From: Latrodectus hesperus
Taxonomy: Eukaryota; Arthropoda; Arachnida; Araneae; Theridiidae
Assembly: GCA_037975125.1 (NCBI GenBank)
Contig: CM075854.1
Location: forward strand, 61,663,926 to 61,727,925
Direction: 5' to 3'
Length of the DNA stretch: 64,000 nt
Below, one piece after another: positions 1 through 34,935 of this stretch. The first letter of the stretch is position 1. Every line of letters starts with the position of its first letter. Position numbers and translations under genes: made by a program. The notes below the pieces were generated by a model that searched no databases, had not been told where the DNA came from, and saw nothing but the letters and a program-made list of their open reading frames with translations.

Positions 1-903
1 GAAACACTCCGTAATCCTCCTCGGAACTATTCCCGCTTCCAGAATGAAGCCATATGATTTTCATCTTGTAAAATCGTCATCTATGCTTAATCGCAGGAAG
101 TGAATAAAGCTATTTAAAGCAATGGATCTTTTCATCTTTTTTTCATTATCACTAAGTGATTTTTTAAACAATGATATTCAATGTTTTCTGATTTTTAAAA
201 AACATTGTTTTCACTCATTGCAGTGAACATTTTGAATGCATTCGAATGCGGATAAATGGTGTCTTAATTTCGATATTTAATTCCTTTGTAGTTTTTGTAT
301 TTCAATATTACAGCAAAGTAATTTCTTAAGCATTCGCGATCTCATTTGGTTTTTTTTTAATTTACCGCAAAAATATAATTTCAACCATAACAAAAAAGTA
401 TAAACATTACACTTTACCACATCGCATTTTTTCTCCGAAAGTTATATACAAGTTTTCCATTAGTAGCTATTTCCCATTAGTTAAGAATACTTAATAATAT
501 GTATTTTATAATACATATTCATAATTATAGAATAAATTAATTTTCTTATGATTAAATTATATTTTCAATCATATGTCAATTATTTTAAAATCAGTTATTT
601 CATGATGAAGAGTTAAGTTTTAAATTTATTTGCGCAATTTATGTAATTATTCGTAATTATTCAGGAAATAATACTATTAAATCAATGAAGAGAGTGAGTA
701 ACAACAAACAAAATAATAAAAATATCTAGTGGATTGCGAAGATTTATTCCAACCTTTTCATAAAATTATAGATCAGAATCTTTATTAGTGCTATCCAATT
801 TCTTGAATCATTCTAAACATAGGTGATCAGAAAGTTTCCATTCTAAGTACATTCAAATATGGTATCTCAATCATGAAAAACTGCTTACAGCATTTAGGGT
901 AAA
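1..903. other. AT-rich non-coding DNA, nothing recognised
   Basis: Long A/T runs with frequent stops in all six frames. I see no motif, tRNA, repeat boundary or coding pattern here. Confidence 0.6.
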
Positions 904-1077
904 ATCCTAGGAGAGCCCACACCCTTGGCGACAAACTAAAAAAATGCTAAACCAGAACCAAATTCCAGAAATAGTTTTGTTTATCATATCTAGTGTATCG
1001 CGAAAGAGGGTTCCCAAGATTGGCGCAACCATAATTATCAAAATCATTCACGCCAAGGGTGTGGGCTCTGCTAGGAT
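904..1077. repeat. MITE-like element with 27-bp terminal inverted repeats
   Basis: Two 27-bp arms (904-930 and 1051-1077) are inverse complements with one mismatch. Both read inward from ATCCTAG to a GC-rich CACACCCTTGGCG core, which stands out from the AT-rich surroundings. The 120-bp interior has no coding potential. Total length is 174 bp. This layout is typical of a non-autonomous DNA transposon (MITE). I could not assign a superfamily because no clear target-site duplication is visible. Confidence 0.75.
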
Positions 1078-7132
<6,055 letters not shown>

Positions 7133-7199
7133 CAGTTTTCGCCACAAAATACAATACAGAAATGAATAAAAAATTTAATTAATTAATTTTCATATGTAA

Positions 7200-7790
7200 G
7201 TTCATTTCTCCTCAAAAGGAACTAACGCACAAAATACATATACGCACTATTAGTGTGTTTATTTACAATGGTACGCGTAACATAAGTATTCAAAGTGTGA
7301 ACTACTTCGCCTTGGACAGCATTCATATCGTTCACGGAGATTCTCAAACAAACCATTAAACAAAGATTTCTGAAGACTCCGTCAAAGAAGATAGTTAACT
7401 TACGTAATGCAGACACCGTTCTTTTAGTGGATCTTCACTCTCCTTATTATTCCCCACAAATAGTAATCAGGTGGTGTAAGACTGGAGGAATGGAACGCAC
7501 AGTATCATGTAAAAAGATTCATCCTGGAAAATTTTTCTGAAGCATGGCTAGAGACTCTGAATGGGCATGACACCTCTCCCCCTCCTGTTGATACCTCTAT
7601 CTATTCATTGGAATGTTCCTTATTCAATAGATTATTCTTATATTTTGAAGAAAGGGCTAAATCACTAAACACCAGTACCCTTCTTGGAAGACAGTAAGAG
7701 CATTGATTTCTTCATCTTCAATGAAATAAGAGATTGATAATACAGGTGCTGAGATGGCACACCATATTTCTCGTCAAAGTGTACTATTTA
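7200..7790 (-). pseudogene. Decayed mariner-type (DDE) transposase fragment
   Basis: Read on the minus strand, shifting frames recover blocks that match the catalytic half of arthropod mariner-type transposases. At about 7700-7770 there is a WCAISA block followed by YFIEDEEINALTV, the usual stretch between the first and second catalytic Asp. At about 7560-7500 there is a Met/Leu-rich segment ending KNFPG. At 7451-7482 comes LTPPDYYLWG, the block that carries the third catalytic Asp. Several stops and frameshifts separate these blocks, so it encodes nothing now. The N-terminal DNA-binding half and the terminal inverted repeats are not recognisable. A 64-codon frame at 7222-7416 is the C-terminal part of this relic. 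Next to it, on the opposite strand, is the Tc1-type relic. Confidence 0.65.
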
Positions 7791-8170
7791 GCGATTTCTA
7801 GACAATAATATCTGGCCGTAATAATAGTCATAAAACTGTGTTACCAAGAGCCATCTTGCTAATTCCTTCAGAAATTGTCCTTCTACCTTTTTCAAACTCG
7901 GTTGACCTTCATGACCTCTGCCGTATGAAAGCCACCACCTGTTTGAAATAAGCGAGTTTTATTCTTGTATATTTTGGCGTATGCCGTATATATACAATTG
8001 ACTATTAAAATAAAGAAAACGCCTTATATATAGATTTATTAAGAATCATCAGTGTGGAACCCATTTAAAGAAGAGTAGAAAATTTCCCAGCCAGTTGTCA
8101 CAAATGTTAGTTAATTCCAAATGTCACTTACAGTGCTATCATACTCATAAAATCCTAATATTGATCAGTT

Positions 8171-8755
8171 AAAGAAAATAATGTGGTCAGACAAATCATC
8201 TTTCACATTTTTGCCTAAAACAATACAATTACATGTTTGTAGGACACCTACACAAGCGTATTCAACTCATAACAGCCTCCTTTGAACTGTCAAGCAAATA
8301 GGACCTGCCATGATATGGACAGTCATGTCGCCGTGTTCTCCTATACCACTCGTAATCATGAAAGAAAAGAACACTGGGGAGAGGTATATTGCAATTTCAT
8401 CTTGTCAGATCCCTTCTAGGTACATACCTTGTTTTCTATAGGAGATGAAATTTTTCAGGATGATAGCACCTCTATCCATGCAGCGGTACTTACAACAACT
8501 GGAACAATAGGATTAAGTAAAACATCTATATTGGCAAGCACAGTATCTAGATAGAGTTGAACCATCCTGGTCTGTTTTAAGGCATTCATTATTGAATCCA
8601 TGCAATCTACTGGCATTTTTTGAAGATTTTTTATAATATGTTTACGAAAAATAGTACAATGTTTCTTTAAACATAATTCAGTACTTGCATAAATTGTTTC
8701 CTCTAAGAATTCAATCTGTATGACATGACAACATTGGTCCTTTACCATACTAATC
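8171..8755 (+). pseudogene. Decayed Tc1-type transposase (DD34E) catalytic domain
   Basis: Three reading frames on the plus strand together cover the classical Tc1 DDE domain in the right order. MWSDKSSFTF (8183-8210) holds the first catalytic Asp. A following block has RTPTQAY and a GPAMIW-like segment. FQDDSTSIHAA (8453-8485) holds the second Asp. VEPSWSVL (8556-8579) holds the catalytic Glu. A C-terminal block (8660-8750) resembles the IPLxxIQNLYxSIPRRI...GPxPY ending of this family. The spacing from second Asp to Glu is about 8 bases short of the 34-residue norm, consistent with small deletions. Stops and frameshifts make it dead. The 97-codon minus-strand frame at 8455-8748 is its antisense shadow. 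Confidence 0.78.
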
Positions 8756-8803
8756 GTACTAATAAGGGATTCCTTTTAAATCTAGGTGTTTGTGATAACC
8801 ACC

Positions 8804-8806
<3 letters not shown>

Positions 8807-8863
<57 letters not shown>
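8807..8863. repeat. (TA)n microsatellite
   Basis: A pure TA run starting about 50 bp after the end of the Tc1-type coding remnant. Confidence 0.97.
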
Positions 8864-8865
<2 letters not shown>

Positions 8866-9085
8866 ATAAAACATAAAGAAAAGTAAAATCAGAAATATAA
8901 AATTGGAAAGATACTAAAGTATATGAAGCAAAAGACAAGAAGGCATAGGGACCATGTCTTCATCAGGAGGGAGATGGTCAGCTATGCAAAAATAAACACT
9001 CTTTTCTGACATGCTCGAAGGACAAATGTCTAAAAATTATCGAGCAATTCCCCCGAAGAGTGTTCGTATTAAAAGAACTTAATTA

Positions 9086-9260
9086 AAAATTAGACTAAAT
9101 ATATATGTAGAAAAGATAAATATATATGCAGAAAAATAAAAATACTCACTATAGATGAAAATACTCACATTAGTAGAAAAATACATACAGTAAAAAAAAA
9201 TACTCACAATAGTAGAATATATATATTTATCTTTTCTACATATATATTTAGTCTAATTTT
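9086..9260. repeat. Perfect 42-bp inverted repeat around a tandem-repeat loop
   Basis: Arms 9086-9127 and 9219-9260 are perfect inverse complements over 42 bp. The 91-bp spacer holds three to four degenerate copies of a short unit around AATACTCAC(A)NTAG. The right arm is followed almost at once by a (TA)n array at 9264. Perfect arms in otherwise decayed sequence suggest recent formation or a recently moved hairpin element. I do not recognise the family. Confidence 0.8.
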
Positions 9261-15400
<6,140 letters not shown>

Positions 15401-15469
15401 GTGTCCGGGATTGAACCTGGGAAATTCCGCTCTGAGAAAACCACTTCTACCTCTAGGCTTTTACGGAAG
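15401..15469 (-). repeat. tRNA-like remnant (SINE head or tRNA pseudogene)
   Basis: On the minus strand this 69-bp segment carries a near-consensus RNA polymerase III B box (GGTTCAATCCC) and, about 35 bp upstream, an A-box-like AGAGGTAGAAGTGG. The ends do not pair into a convincing acceptor stem, so a working tRNA is unlikely. A degraded tRNA-derived SINE head or tRNA pseudogene fits better. Confidence 0.55.
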
Positions 15470-18400
15470 AACTGTAATATATACGCGTTACGTTCAATTC
15501 GCTCCTAAAACATTTATAGTGATACTGTAAGGCTATGTACAATTAATTTTTATGTATGAATAATTGCTCTATGGCATGATTTTGTGAATTAATTAAAATT
15601 TATTTTTCCCAATATGCCTCTTTCATTATTTTTGAAATGATATCGCAAAAAACATATTACGGAATCAACCAAAATTTTATATTTAAATAATAAGATGTGT
15701 AATATTAAAAGAATGATATTTAAAGTGATAATATGAAATTTTTTTAATATTATAATATTTTATCACTAATGTTTCTCAAACATTGTTAGTTTTAAATACA
15801 TATATACACACTGATGCTACTTTTTGATATATTAATTCATACGCACTTAACTATATAAAAGAATTAAGAGGTTGCAAATTTCTTAATTATGATTTTATTA
15901 CAACTAAAGTAATTGCAAAATATCTAACCCCCTATACGCTATCAAATCTAAGAATTAATTCTTTTTTTTCTTATAAAGTAGTTTAAATTGGTTAATAGTT
16001 GCCTATAAATAAATATAACAATTTTATGTATGTCTAATTGTAACAGAGAATTTTGTCAATAAAACATGAGTAATCAGTCATGTACCTTATATTTTAGGAT
16101 TATATTCAGTTTTCGTTATACTTTATAATCTTAAAACATTTTAACACATCACAGTCAATTTACTTAAGTAAAATATGTTTCCAAATTCTAAAAATTAGTT
16201 CATTTATTTATATACTAAAAGCATTCATTTTAATAATGAGAAAAATTTTGCAATATTTTAAATGAAAAGAATGGATCAAAATTAACAAAACATTTCGTTC
16301 ATAATAATAACTATCAACCAATATTCCTTACTATGGCATTTACTTTGATTTGATTTTTTCTACGTTGTTTTACTACATTTCCTACACGAATTAAAATATT
16401 TTTACGGATGAAAAATTCACTTTAAATCTAATAATAATTTAGACTTCAAATTAATTTACTTGTAATAGAAACAAAATAAAAGTGATCATATAGAGTTTTA
16501 ATTTTTTCCTACTCAAGTCACAATAAATATTATTATGTAATAAGAATACAGTTTAATGTTAGTAATTATTTAATAATCATTTTTTTAAACTTAACATAAT
16601 AATGTTATTAAGAACAACGAATATTTTAAAGTTTATTTCAAGGCGAGTAGAATAGTTTATTCGGAAAATTTGGTTGAAGGTATTTTGAAAATTAGATTAG
16701 ATAAACTTTAATGAATATTAAATACATATGGTAAACCAATATTATCCTTATTATACATTAAAAACATAAGACAATTTGCTCTTATATACATAGTTATATC
16801 AAAACTTATATTGAAACATGCCTAAATGCTGTACTTCATTTGCTTATTTGGAAAAATAATCTATCTAGAAAATTTATGTTATTAATTTCATTTCATGTAA
16901 AATCTAAATGTACAAAAAAAAACCGGAAAATGAAATCTAATCCCATATTTTGATATAGTTATTTTTCATAGTTATTTTTTGAGCTATCTTAAAGAAGAAG
17001 TTTTAAATTTATTAAATATAGAGTTCAACAAAATTAACAGTGAAATAAAACAATAATTTACAAAAAAAAACTGAAAGAAATTTTCATCATATTTGTCACA
17101 TTTTAAATTAAAAATAGTTATACAACAAAAAATCTAAATAAAAGAGTATTTTCTAAATTATATTTTATATTTATTTTAAATTATTAAGTACATAAAAGTC
17201 AGATGTGTAAATAGGACATTTGATTTTGATTTCTAAGAATAATTAATTTGACTAATTTTTTATTTAATTTGATTTGATTTTGATTTCTATGAATTAGTGA
17301 TTGGAGAGTAAAACTAAATTTAATATATATGATAACTATTAAAATATGCAAAGATAAAATGTCGTCAATTAATGTTAAGTCCTTAAAATAGTGTGTATAA
17401 TTTTTGATTTTATTTTTATCAGAAAGCATATACAACATTAAAAAAAATAATTTTCATACCTTTTAAATGATTTGCGGTTGTAAAGATTGAGAAAGTTTAA
17501 TTTGACTAATTAAAAGTAATGTGGCACGTTTATTAAAAGCCAATAAAAATTTCACTAAAAGGGAAATTGCTGTCGAATAAATTCAAAATTTCATTAACTC
17601 GCATATAAACAAGTTTCTAAAACTCACACTTCGTAGATTAAGCAAATGATGGATCACTGTTTATAGTTATTAAGGGGTCAATATGCCTCAAGGCGTTAAA
17701 CGTGGTTGCTTTAAGCAATAGAGATATTACGTAGAAAATGCACAAACATTGAACATAGAAATCGTTCATTTTTCCGGATAAAACTCTATCATTATGCTTA
17801 TTACATTGTAGTAGAGTATTGTCACAAAATTCATGACCAGAAAAATATTGAAGAAAATTTAACCTTTTCGCGTATACATAACAAAAGTACAGTCTTCTAA
17901 GACAATTAGATATTACTGATTATTATGAATCCTTGTATACAAAAGAAATAGTTTTATGCAAAAGTACATTGATATATTGTATTAAAAATATTCATTAAAC
18001 TTATGTTTTAGTAAACTATACTTTATTTTCATGATTAAATTAATTATGATATTTTTGACGATATTAGATTAAAACTTGGAAAATATTGTTTTATTTACCT
18101 GTATTTTAAAATCATTGTTTCATAATTTCTTTTAGAAATAAAGCCTTTTATTTAAAATGTCATTTTTAATAGAATATTTTGTGCTCAAATGAATCTTTTA
18201 TTTTTCTCCTTTATTAAAAATAAAGAAAAAATAAAAAAAACTGCAAAATTTATCGCAGTAGAAATTTGTTAACTAATTAATAAATTAAGTAGCTCCCATG
18301 AGACATTTAGTGAATGTACAAACAGTTTCAAAATTTGTGAAGGAAAATCAGTAGTATAAAAAATGACTTAATTCCTACCAATTCAGTAGTTTTGCTTTAA

Positions 18401-21400
18401 GAAGATAAATGCAGATTTTGGCTTAGAATATTTAATTATTTAATGAGTTACAGAAATAATGATTAAGAGTACAGAAGTTTCCGAAAATTTAGAAAGCTTA
18501 ATTTTTAAAACTAGTCCTTTTAAATTTAATTATTGAATTGTTTCAAAATTTTTTTCATAGTAAATTAATATTTATACAATGAAGTTTTTGGTTAAAGATA
18601 CATTGATAGTTTAGTTACTTATAAAATACTTTGTGTCTTAGCTTTAAATTAAATATAAATACTCTTTAAATTATTATTCTTTCGACTGACATTAAATAAT
18701 ATTAAAATTATTATTATTTCGACTGACATTAGAATTAAAATATGCATAGAAAGGTGATTAGTATTTTGTAATTTATTATGAAATAAAAATCAGAGTTTAT
18801 TTTTTTCGAAAATATATCTTACAATGCATCATAGATAAATATGTAAATAAATCTAATAATTTTGTTAAAATATTAATAAATAAATTTTATAGTTTGTAAT
18901 TATATATGATTTTCTCTTGTAAAATAATCCTCATATTTAATTGAAATTATATCCACATTTCTATTAAATATGAGATTATATCCGTAAAATATTTAGATTT
19001 AAATTATAAACTTTACTTTGAAGTATTCCAATTTTTACCACTTAATGAAATAGATTAAATTAAAATAACAATTCATTTTTCAACAAGGAAATTTAAAATA
19101 GGATTATAAGACACTAAAAATTATTTTAAAAGAAGTTTAATGATAACTTTAATCATATGAAAGAATTTATTGTGTTCTTATATTTAGAACAGATTACATT
19201 AATTTTTAAATAGTTGTTAAGCAGGTTAAATTCAGTTTGTAACTTATGTGATTATAATTTATTTGTTAAAAATATTTTGTCTTAAATCAGTATTTTTATA
19301 TCTGTCAAATTGACAGTGGTGTTCGCTTGGAACATTTTAAAAATGAAAATAAAAACCTAGAAACACAAACTAATTAACCTACCTCAAACAAAATGAAAAT
19401 TAATTTTACCAAGGATAGTAATTCAATTAAAAATTAAATTTATTTATGAACTTATTATTTTTATAATTAATTAGTAATATTTTATGAAAATTCTACAAAT
19501 AATGTTTGAAGTTATTAAATTAAAGATTCTTGCAATATTATTTTATGATCTCTCATTTAATTTTTATGTTTAAATTTCTTTGCATGTACCAAATAATTGA
19601 AATATCTATTTTCATTTTTGTGTTTCAAATTCCAATAAAAAAATATAGCTAATAAAACTTAAAGTACATAATTTTAAATAGTGTTTTATATGAATATTAC
19701 TACATCAGCTAATCCTTAACATTATGAAATTATTTTTAAACTAAATTCGCATATATAAATGCATTTTAAAAATACAATTCAGCCAACTATATCCAAATGA
19801 CAGTAAATTACAACAGAAAAACATTTATAATTTTTATCTCCCCTATAAACTTTGTAAGGTTTTCTTTCATTCTAATCACATAAAACATTATTTATTCAAC
19901 ATATAATGTCCATGCGTTCATACCTAAAAGTATGAAAGTAAACAAGTTAAAACTTATTGCATTTACAATTAAAAGAGAAATATTCTTATCTTATTCGCTG
20001 TTTCATGTGAATTAATGAAACAAACTTTCTACCACCAGAGTAAGCGTTTTGCAAAGTGAGTTTAAAATAAATTGATAATTCAATATATAAATAAATTTAT
20101 AAAGGGAAATAAGTATTAATGTATTTAATTATTAGTTATATATTTAATTATCTATAAATTGAAATAAATATTTAAAATTATAAAAGGATTTTTTAAATAA
20201 AAAACGTTTGTTCTTATTGAGCTTTTTTCAACCAAGCAAAATTAATTGGAAAATAACATTGTAGCCTTGCATGGTAAATTTAGAATAATAGTTAATCACG
20301 TTATTTATAAATATCAAAACATGAACTAATTTTGTTTTAATATAGTTTTCAATTAGAAAATATTCTTAAATTTATATTTGTGTACACAAAGAATAAATGT
20401 GTTTTAAATTTAGGAGGAAATACCTTATTTTTCCGTGAAAAGTTATTTTTCTTATTTCTGTGATTAGTTATATCTTTCTTTATATTTAATTTTTCTATAA
20501 TGTGTCTGAAATGCTGTAACATATTGCATAAAAAGAATAAAACTTCGAGGTCAATTCAAGTAATTTATAACTGACATACTCAAAAACATAATTATTTATA
20601 AATGAAATATAACACTTCATGAAATGATCTAGCAAAGAATGTATAGATTAAGAAAAAACTTAGTTTAATTATTTTAATTTCCTCAAATAACTTTGGCATT
20701 TGCTAAGAAATTTAGAATACATATTTGTTTTTAAAGTCAAAAACATACACGTGAAAAATAGTGTTTCAACATATTGTTATTAAACATTTTAAATATTTAA
20801 TTTAAAATATTTAAACTAAAATTTAATAACATGGAGAGAACAATGTGACAATTTCTTAACAATAAACATGAAATTTATGCTAAATTAAATAGAAAGTATT
20901 TCAGAAAATTCATTTTATCTTAATTTCCCAAAGAAACTTAGTGATGTTTACGCATTTAAGTGTTACATTTTTTGCAGCGCAGTGGTTTTTCTTGCGATGG
21001 GGAGCTTTAGCTGTAAAATAATAAAAACAGCTTATGGCGCATTGTAAAATGAGTTGGAAGTGCGTTAAAATCGATGAAAACATAGTCAATAATATTAAAA
21101 ATTCTATGATGCTGCATATCTTGAGATAAAGAAGATGCACACAAGAAGGGAATGCATGGTAAGAACAGATAAATTTCAGCTATTAATAGTATATTTTATA
21201 ACATTATTTGTGTGTGTGCGTGTGTGTGTGTTTAGCCTTTCTAAATCAAGTAGGCAAAAATCGGATTCTGAAAGCTCCACATTTTAATGTCATCATTATT
21301 TTTTAATAACAGTAAAATTCAGAGTTATACATTTGTTTGAATACCTTGTTATTTTTCATATTATAGTACGAGGTTTGCACAGATTGACTATTTTAATGGG

Positions 21401-22105
21401 TACATAATAATTGCTTTTGTCTTAACTTACATGCCATATAAGACAAAATAATCCTAAATATAGAACAGTAAATTATTTTTACATTTCAATTTTTTTCTTG
21501 ACTAAGAAAACATTCTGCTCATAAATTCTCAGCTTACAGTGGCGTTTTTAATATGCCATGTTTTAGAGATATAGCTAAGTAACATTACTACTAATTTTAA
21601 TATATTCTTATTTAGACAATTTAGTGGCAAAATAAGTTAAAACCTCGACTAATTTAAGTTAAAATGCTTAAGCATATTTCACTTCATAATGCATGGATTA
21701 ATAAAATTTTAAAGTGAAAGAATTTTATTTACAGGAATAATTTAATTGAAAAAGCATATAGTTAATTATTTTAATAATAACTATTCTTTAACTCTATTTA
21801 ATAATTATTCATTAATAATAACTATTTTCAGAAGATCATTTAATTCCAAATTTCTTATGCATTATATGATCCACTGAATATATTTGAATATTAAGTCAGC
21901 TCCCAAGTTTAGAGAGTATTGAAAACACTTTACTGTAAACGACTGTTGACGGTTTTTCTTAAAACGTATATAAACACTGCATTGTGTTTCTTAAAATATA
22001 TGTAAAAACAAATTTTCATGTGAAACACTTATATATAATTACCGCGTTAAATAAAAAAAAAAACCTTTAATGATGTCCTCGTCAGAATACCTATGTCATT
22101 TTATC
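15470..22105. other. AT-rich non-coding DNA
   Basis: No coding, RNA or mobile-element signature is recognised. The frames at 17199-17438 and 20910-21140 (both minus) lack family motifs. A short direct duplication containing TTCGACTGACATTA lies at about 18675-18735. A (TG)n tract lies at about 21210-21232. Confidence 0.55.
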
Positions 22106-22190
22106 ATCAATGTATATTTTTTATGTATGTTAAAATATATTCAAATATTATTTGAATATATTTTAACGCACATGAAAAATATACATTGAT
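22106..22190. repeat. Long hairpin: 41-bp inverted repeat with a 3-base loop
   Basis: Arms 22106-22146 and 22150-22190 pair with three mismatches in 41 and leave a three-base loop. This is a near-perfect palindrome. It is AT-rich, so some self-complementarity is expected, but the length is unusual. It could be a fold-back MITE, a palindrome formed in replication, or part of a transcribed hairpin. Confidence 0.7.
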
Positions 22191-25671
<3,481 letters not shown>

Positions 25672-25768
25672 GTGTCAGATTTCTGATGTAGGATTATGCA
25701 AAGCAACAAACGATATAAAAAGAAGCAACTGCAGCAGGTAATGGTAGTCGAAGCTGGTATGCATCGCA

Positions 25769-26874
25769 ATGCTGTCCATAGTTGAGAAAACCCTCTTAGT
25801 TAAATTGTTTTATAAGAATTTGGAGAGTGCCATCGCGGCATTGCGAGCATATCGCTACATGAAGGGTATGCGAGATAGCAAAGGACCAATAACGTCTTCT
25901 GCATTGAACAAAATTGTGAAAAAATTTGAAGCTACAGGTTCTTTGGCATCACGTCAAAGAAGTTGACGTTCCTCAACTGCAGCTGCTGTTGCCACGACAG
26001 AGGAGCAGACGGTGCAAACCATGTCGGCGGTTGCTGCACATGGGGAGTGCAGTGCTCGAGAAGTTTCGAGGCAGACAGGAGTGTCGTACGGAAGTGTTTG
26101 GAGAGCACTGCGAGTAACTTTGCAACGGTATCCCTACAAATTGCAACATAACTAAAAACTGAAACCTCCTGACTTCGACTCTCACCGACATTTTGCGAAT
26201 TTGGTCTTCAATAAGATGGAAGAGCAGCACGACTGGCTTCACACTGTGCTTTGGACAGATGAAGCACATTTCACACTCTCTGGCGCTGTTAACACCCACA
26301 ATTGTCGAGTGTGGACCACAGAAAATCCACATGCATTTGTTGAAGTACCCTTGCAACAGCCTAAAGTGACAGTCTGGTGTGGCTTCACTGCTGATTTCAT
26401 AATTAGTCCATTTTTTTCGAGGAAGTCACTCAGACAGGTTTCCAAACAGTTTCTGTCAACGGTAAGCGATATCTAGCACTGTTACAGAACATCATTATTC
26501 CTGAACTGCAAGCGCGACAGGCACTCCAAACAGTCACCTTTATGCAAGATGGAGCACCACCTCATATTGCTCTGCCTATGCAACCCCTGCTACGCTCAAC
26601 ATTTTGGGAGGATCATATTATCAGTCGCTACTTTAATCACGCATGGCCTCCAAGATCTCCCGATCTCACACCCTGTGACTTTTGGCTGTGGGGCTTCTTT
26701 AAGTCAAAAGTGTACAGCAACCAACTGGCATCACTAGCGGCACTGAAAGATGCCATCCGCCAAAATGTGTCTGCCATAACGCAAGAAATGCTACTAAATG
26801 TTGTGAATGGTGTGGTGACTCGTCTCACAGCTTTACTTCTGAATGATGTACAGCACATTGAACATTTACTGTAG
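25769..26874 (+). pseudogene. Transposase of the long-TIR mariner-type element, inactivated
   Basis: Translation from ATG 25769 gives an N-terminal helix-turn-helix region ending KKFEATGSLASRQR. This is the layout of the arthropod DUF4817-type DNA-binding domain. A second HTH-like stretch follows, around SAREVSRQTGVSYGSVWRAL. The DDE domain has LWTDEAHFTL with the first Asp, MQDGAPPH with the second (26542-26565) and SPDLTPCDFWLWG with the third (26656-26694). Forty-two residues separate the second and third Asp, longer than the 34 of classical mariners and near the DD41D group. The frame ends with TAG at 26872. Three lesions are visible: in-frame TGA at 25964, TAA at 26153, and a one-base frameshift in the T run at 26411-26417. 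Function could come only from another copy in the genome. Confidence 0.9.
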
Positions 26875-26960
26875 TAAGTACTAATTAACTGTAATTAATC
26901 TGACTTCATTAATCATTGTTTCATTTGAAAAACATCTTTTGTTGCAATAAAACACTATAG

Positions 26961-27112
26961 CGCCATCTATTGGTCGCCAACAGAACTATTTTTTTCATTG
27001 CCACACAAAACCCGGTTTCTTTTCCATCCGTTTGGTGCAAACCGCATCTTTGTATCGTGAATTGTTTTCGAATTATTCATTTTTAAAGTTCGTCCTGACT
27101 TTTGGATCACCC

Positions 27113-27114
<2 letters not shown>
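26961..27114 (-). repeat. Right terminal inverted repeat
   Basis: Inverse complement of 25518-25671. It ends GGATCACCCGG directly before the resumed TA array. Confidence 0.92.

Positions 27115-27151
<37 letters not shown>
27115..27151. repeat. (TA)n tract, right flank of the mariner insertion
   Basis: Continuation of the TA tract beyond the element. It is much shorter than the left side. Confidence 0.95.
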
Positions 27152-34657
<7,506 letters not shown>

Positions 34658-34671
34658 TATTTTTCATGAAT

Positions 34672-34935
34672 GCATAAAAATATTTAATATGCCAAGTAAA
34701 ATGTTAAATGTACATGCAAGTTCAAAGCAGATAACACTTACAAGTTGTTTCATGTATACATAAAAGTATTAAATATACCAAGCAAAATGCCAAATGTTTA
34801 TGTAAGTTCAATGTAGATAATACTTATAAGATGTTATTATATAATATGAATATTATATAAAATTTTTAAATTCACCTAATAAAATGCTAAATGTATATGC
34901 AAGTTCAAGGCAAATAAAAGTTATATACGCACAAT
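34672..34935. repeat. Three-copy imperfect tandem repeat, ~86-bp unit
   Basis: Copies start near 34672, 34758 and 34851. Each holds a CATAAAA...TAAAT(A/T) start, an (A/C)AAAATGYYAAATGT core and an AAGTTCAA block at matching offsets, with many substitutions. It looks like a short decayed minisatellite. No coding role is seen. Confidence 0.75.

Noticed and set aside
8455..8748. 97-codon minus-strand frame with a plausible protein composition
   Set aside because: It lies exactly antisense to the Tc1-type catalytic domain, whose motifs are recognisable on the plus strand.
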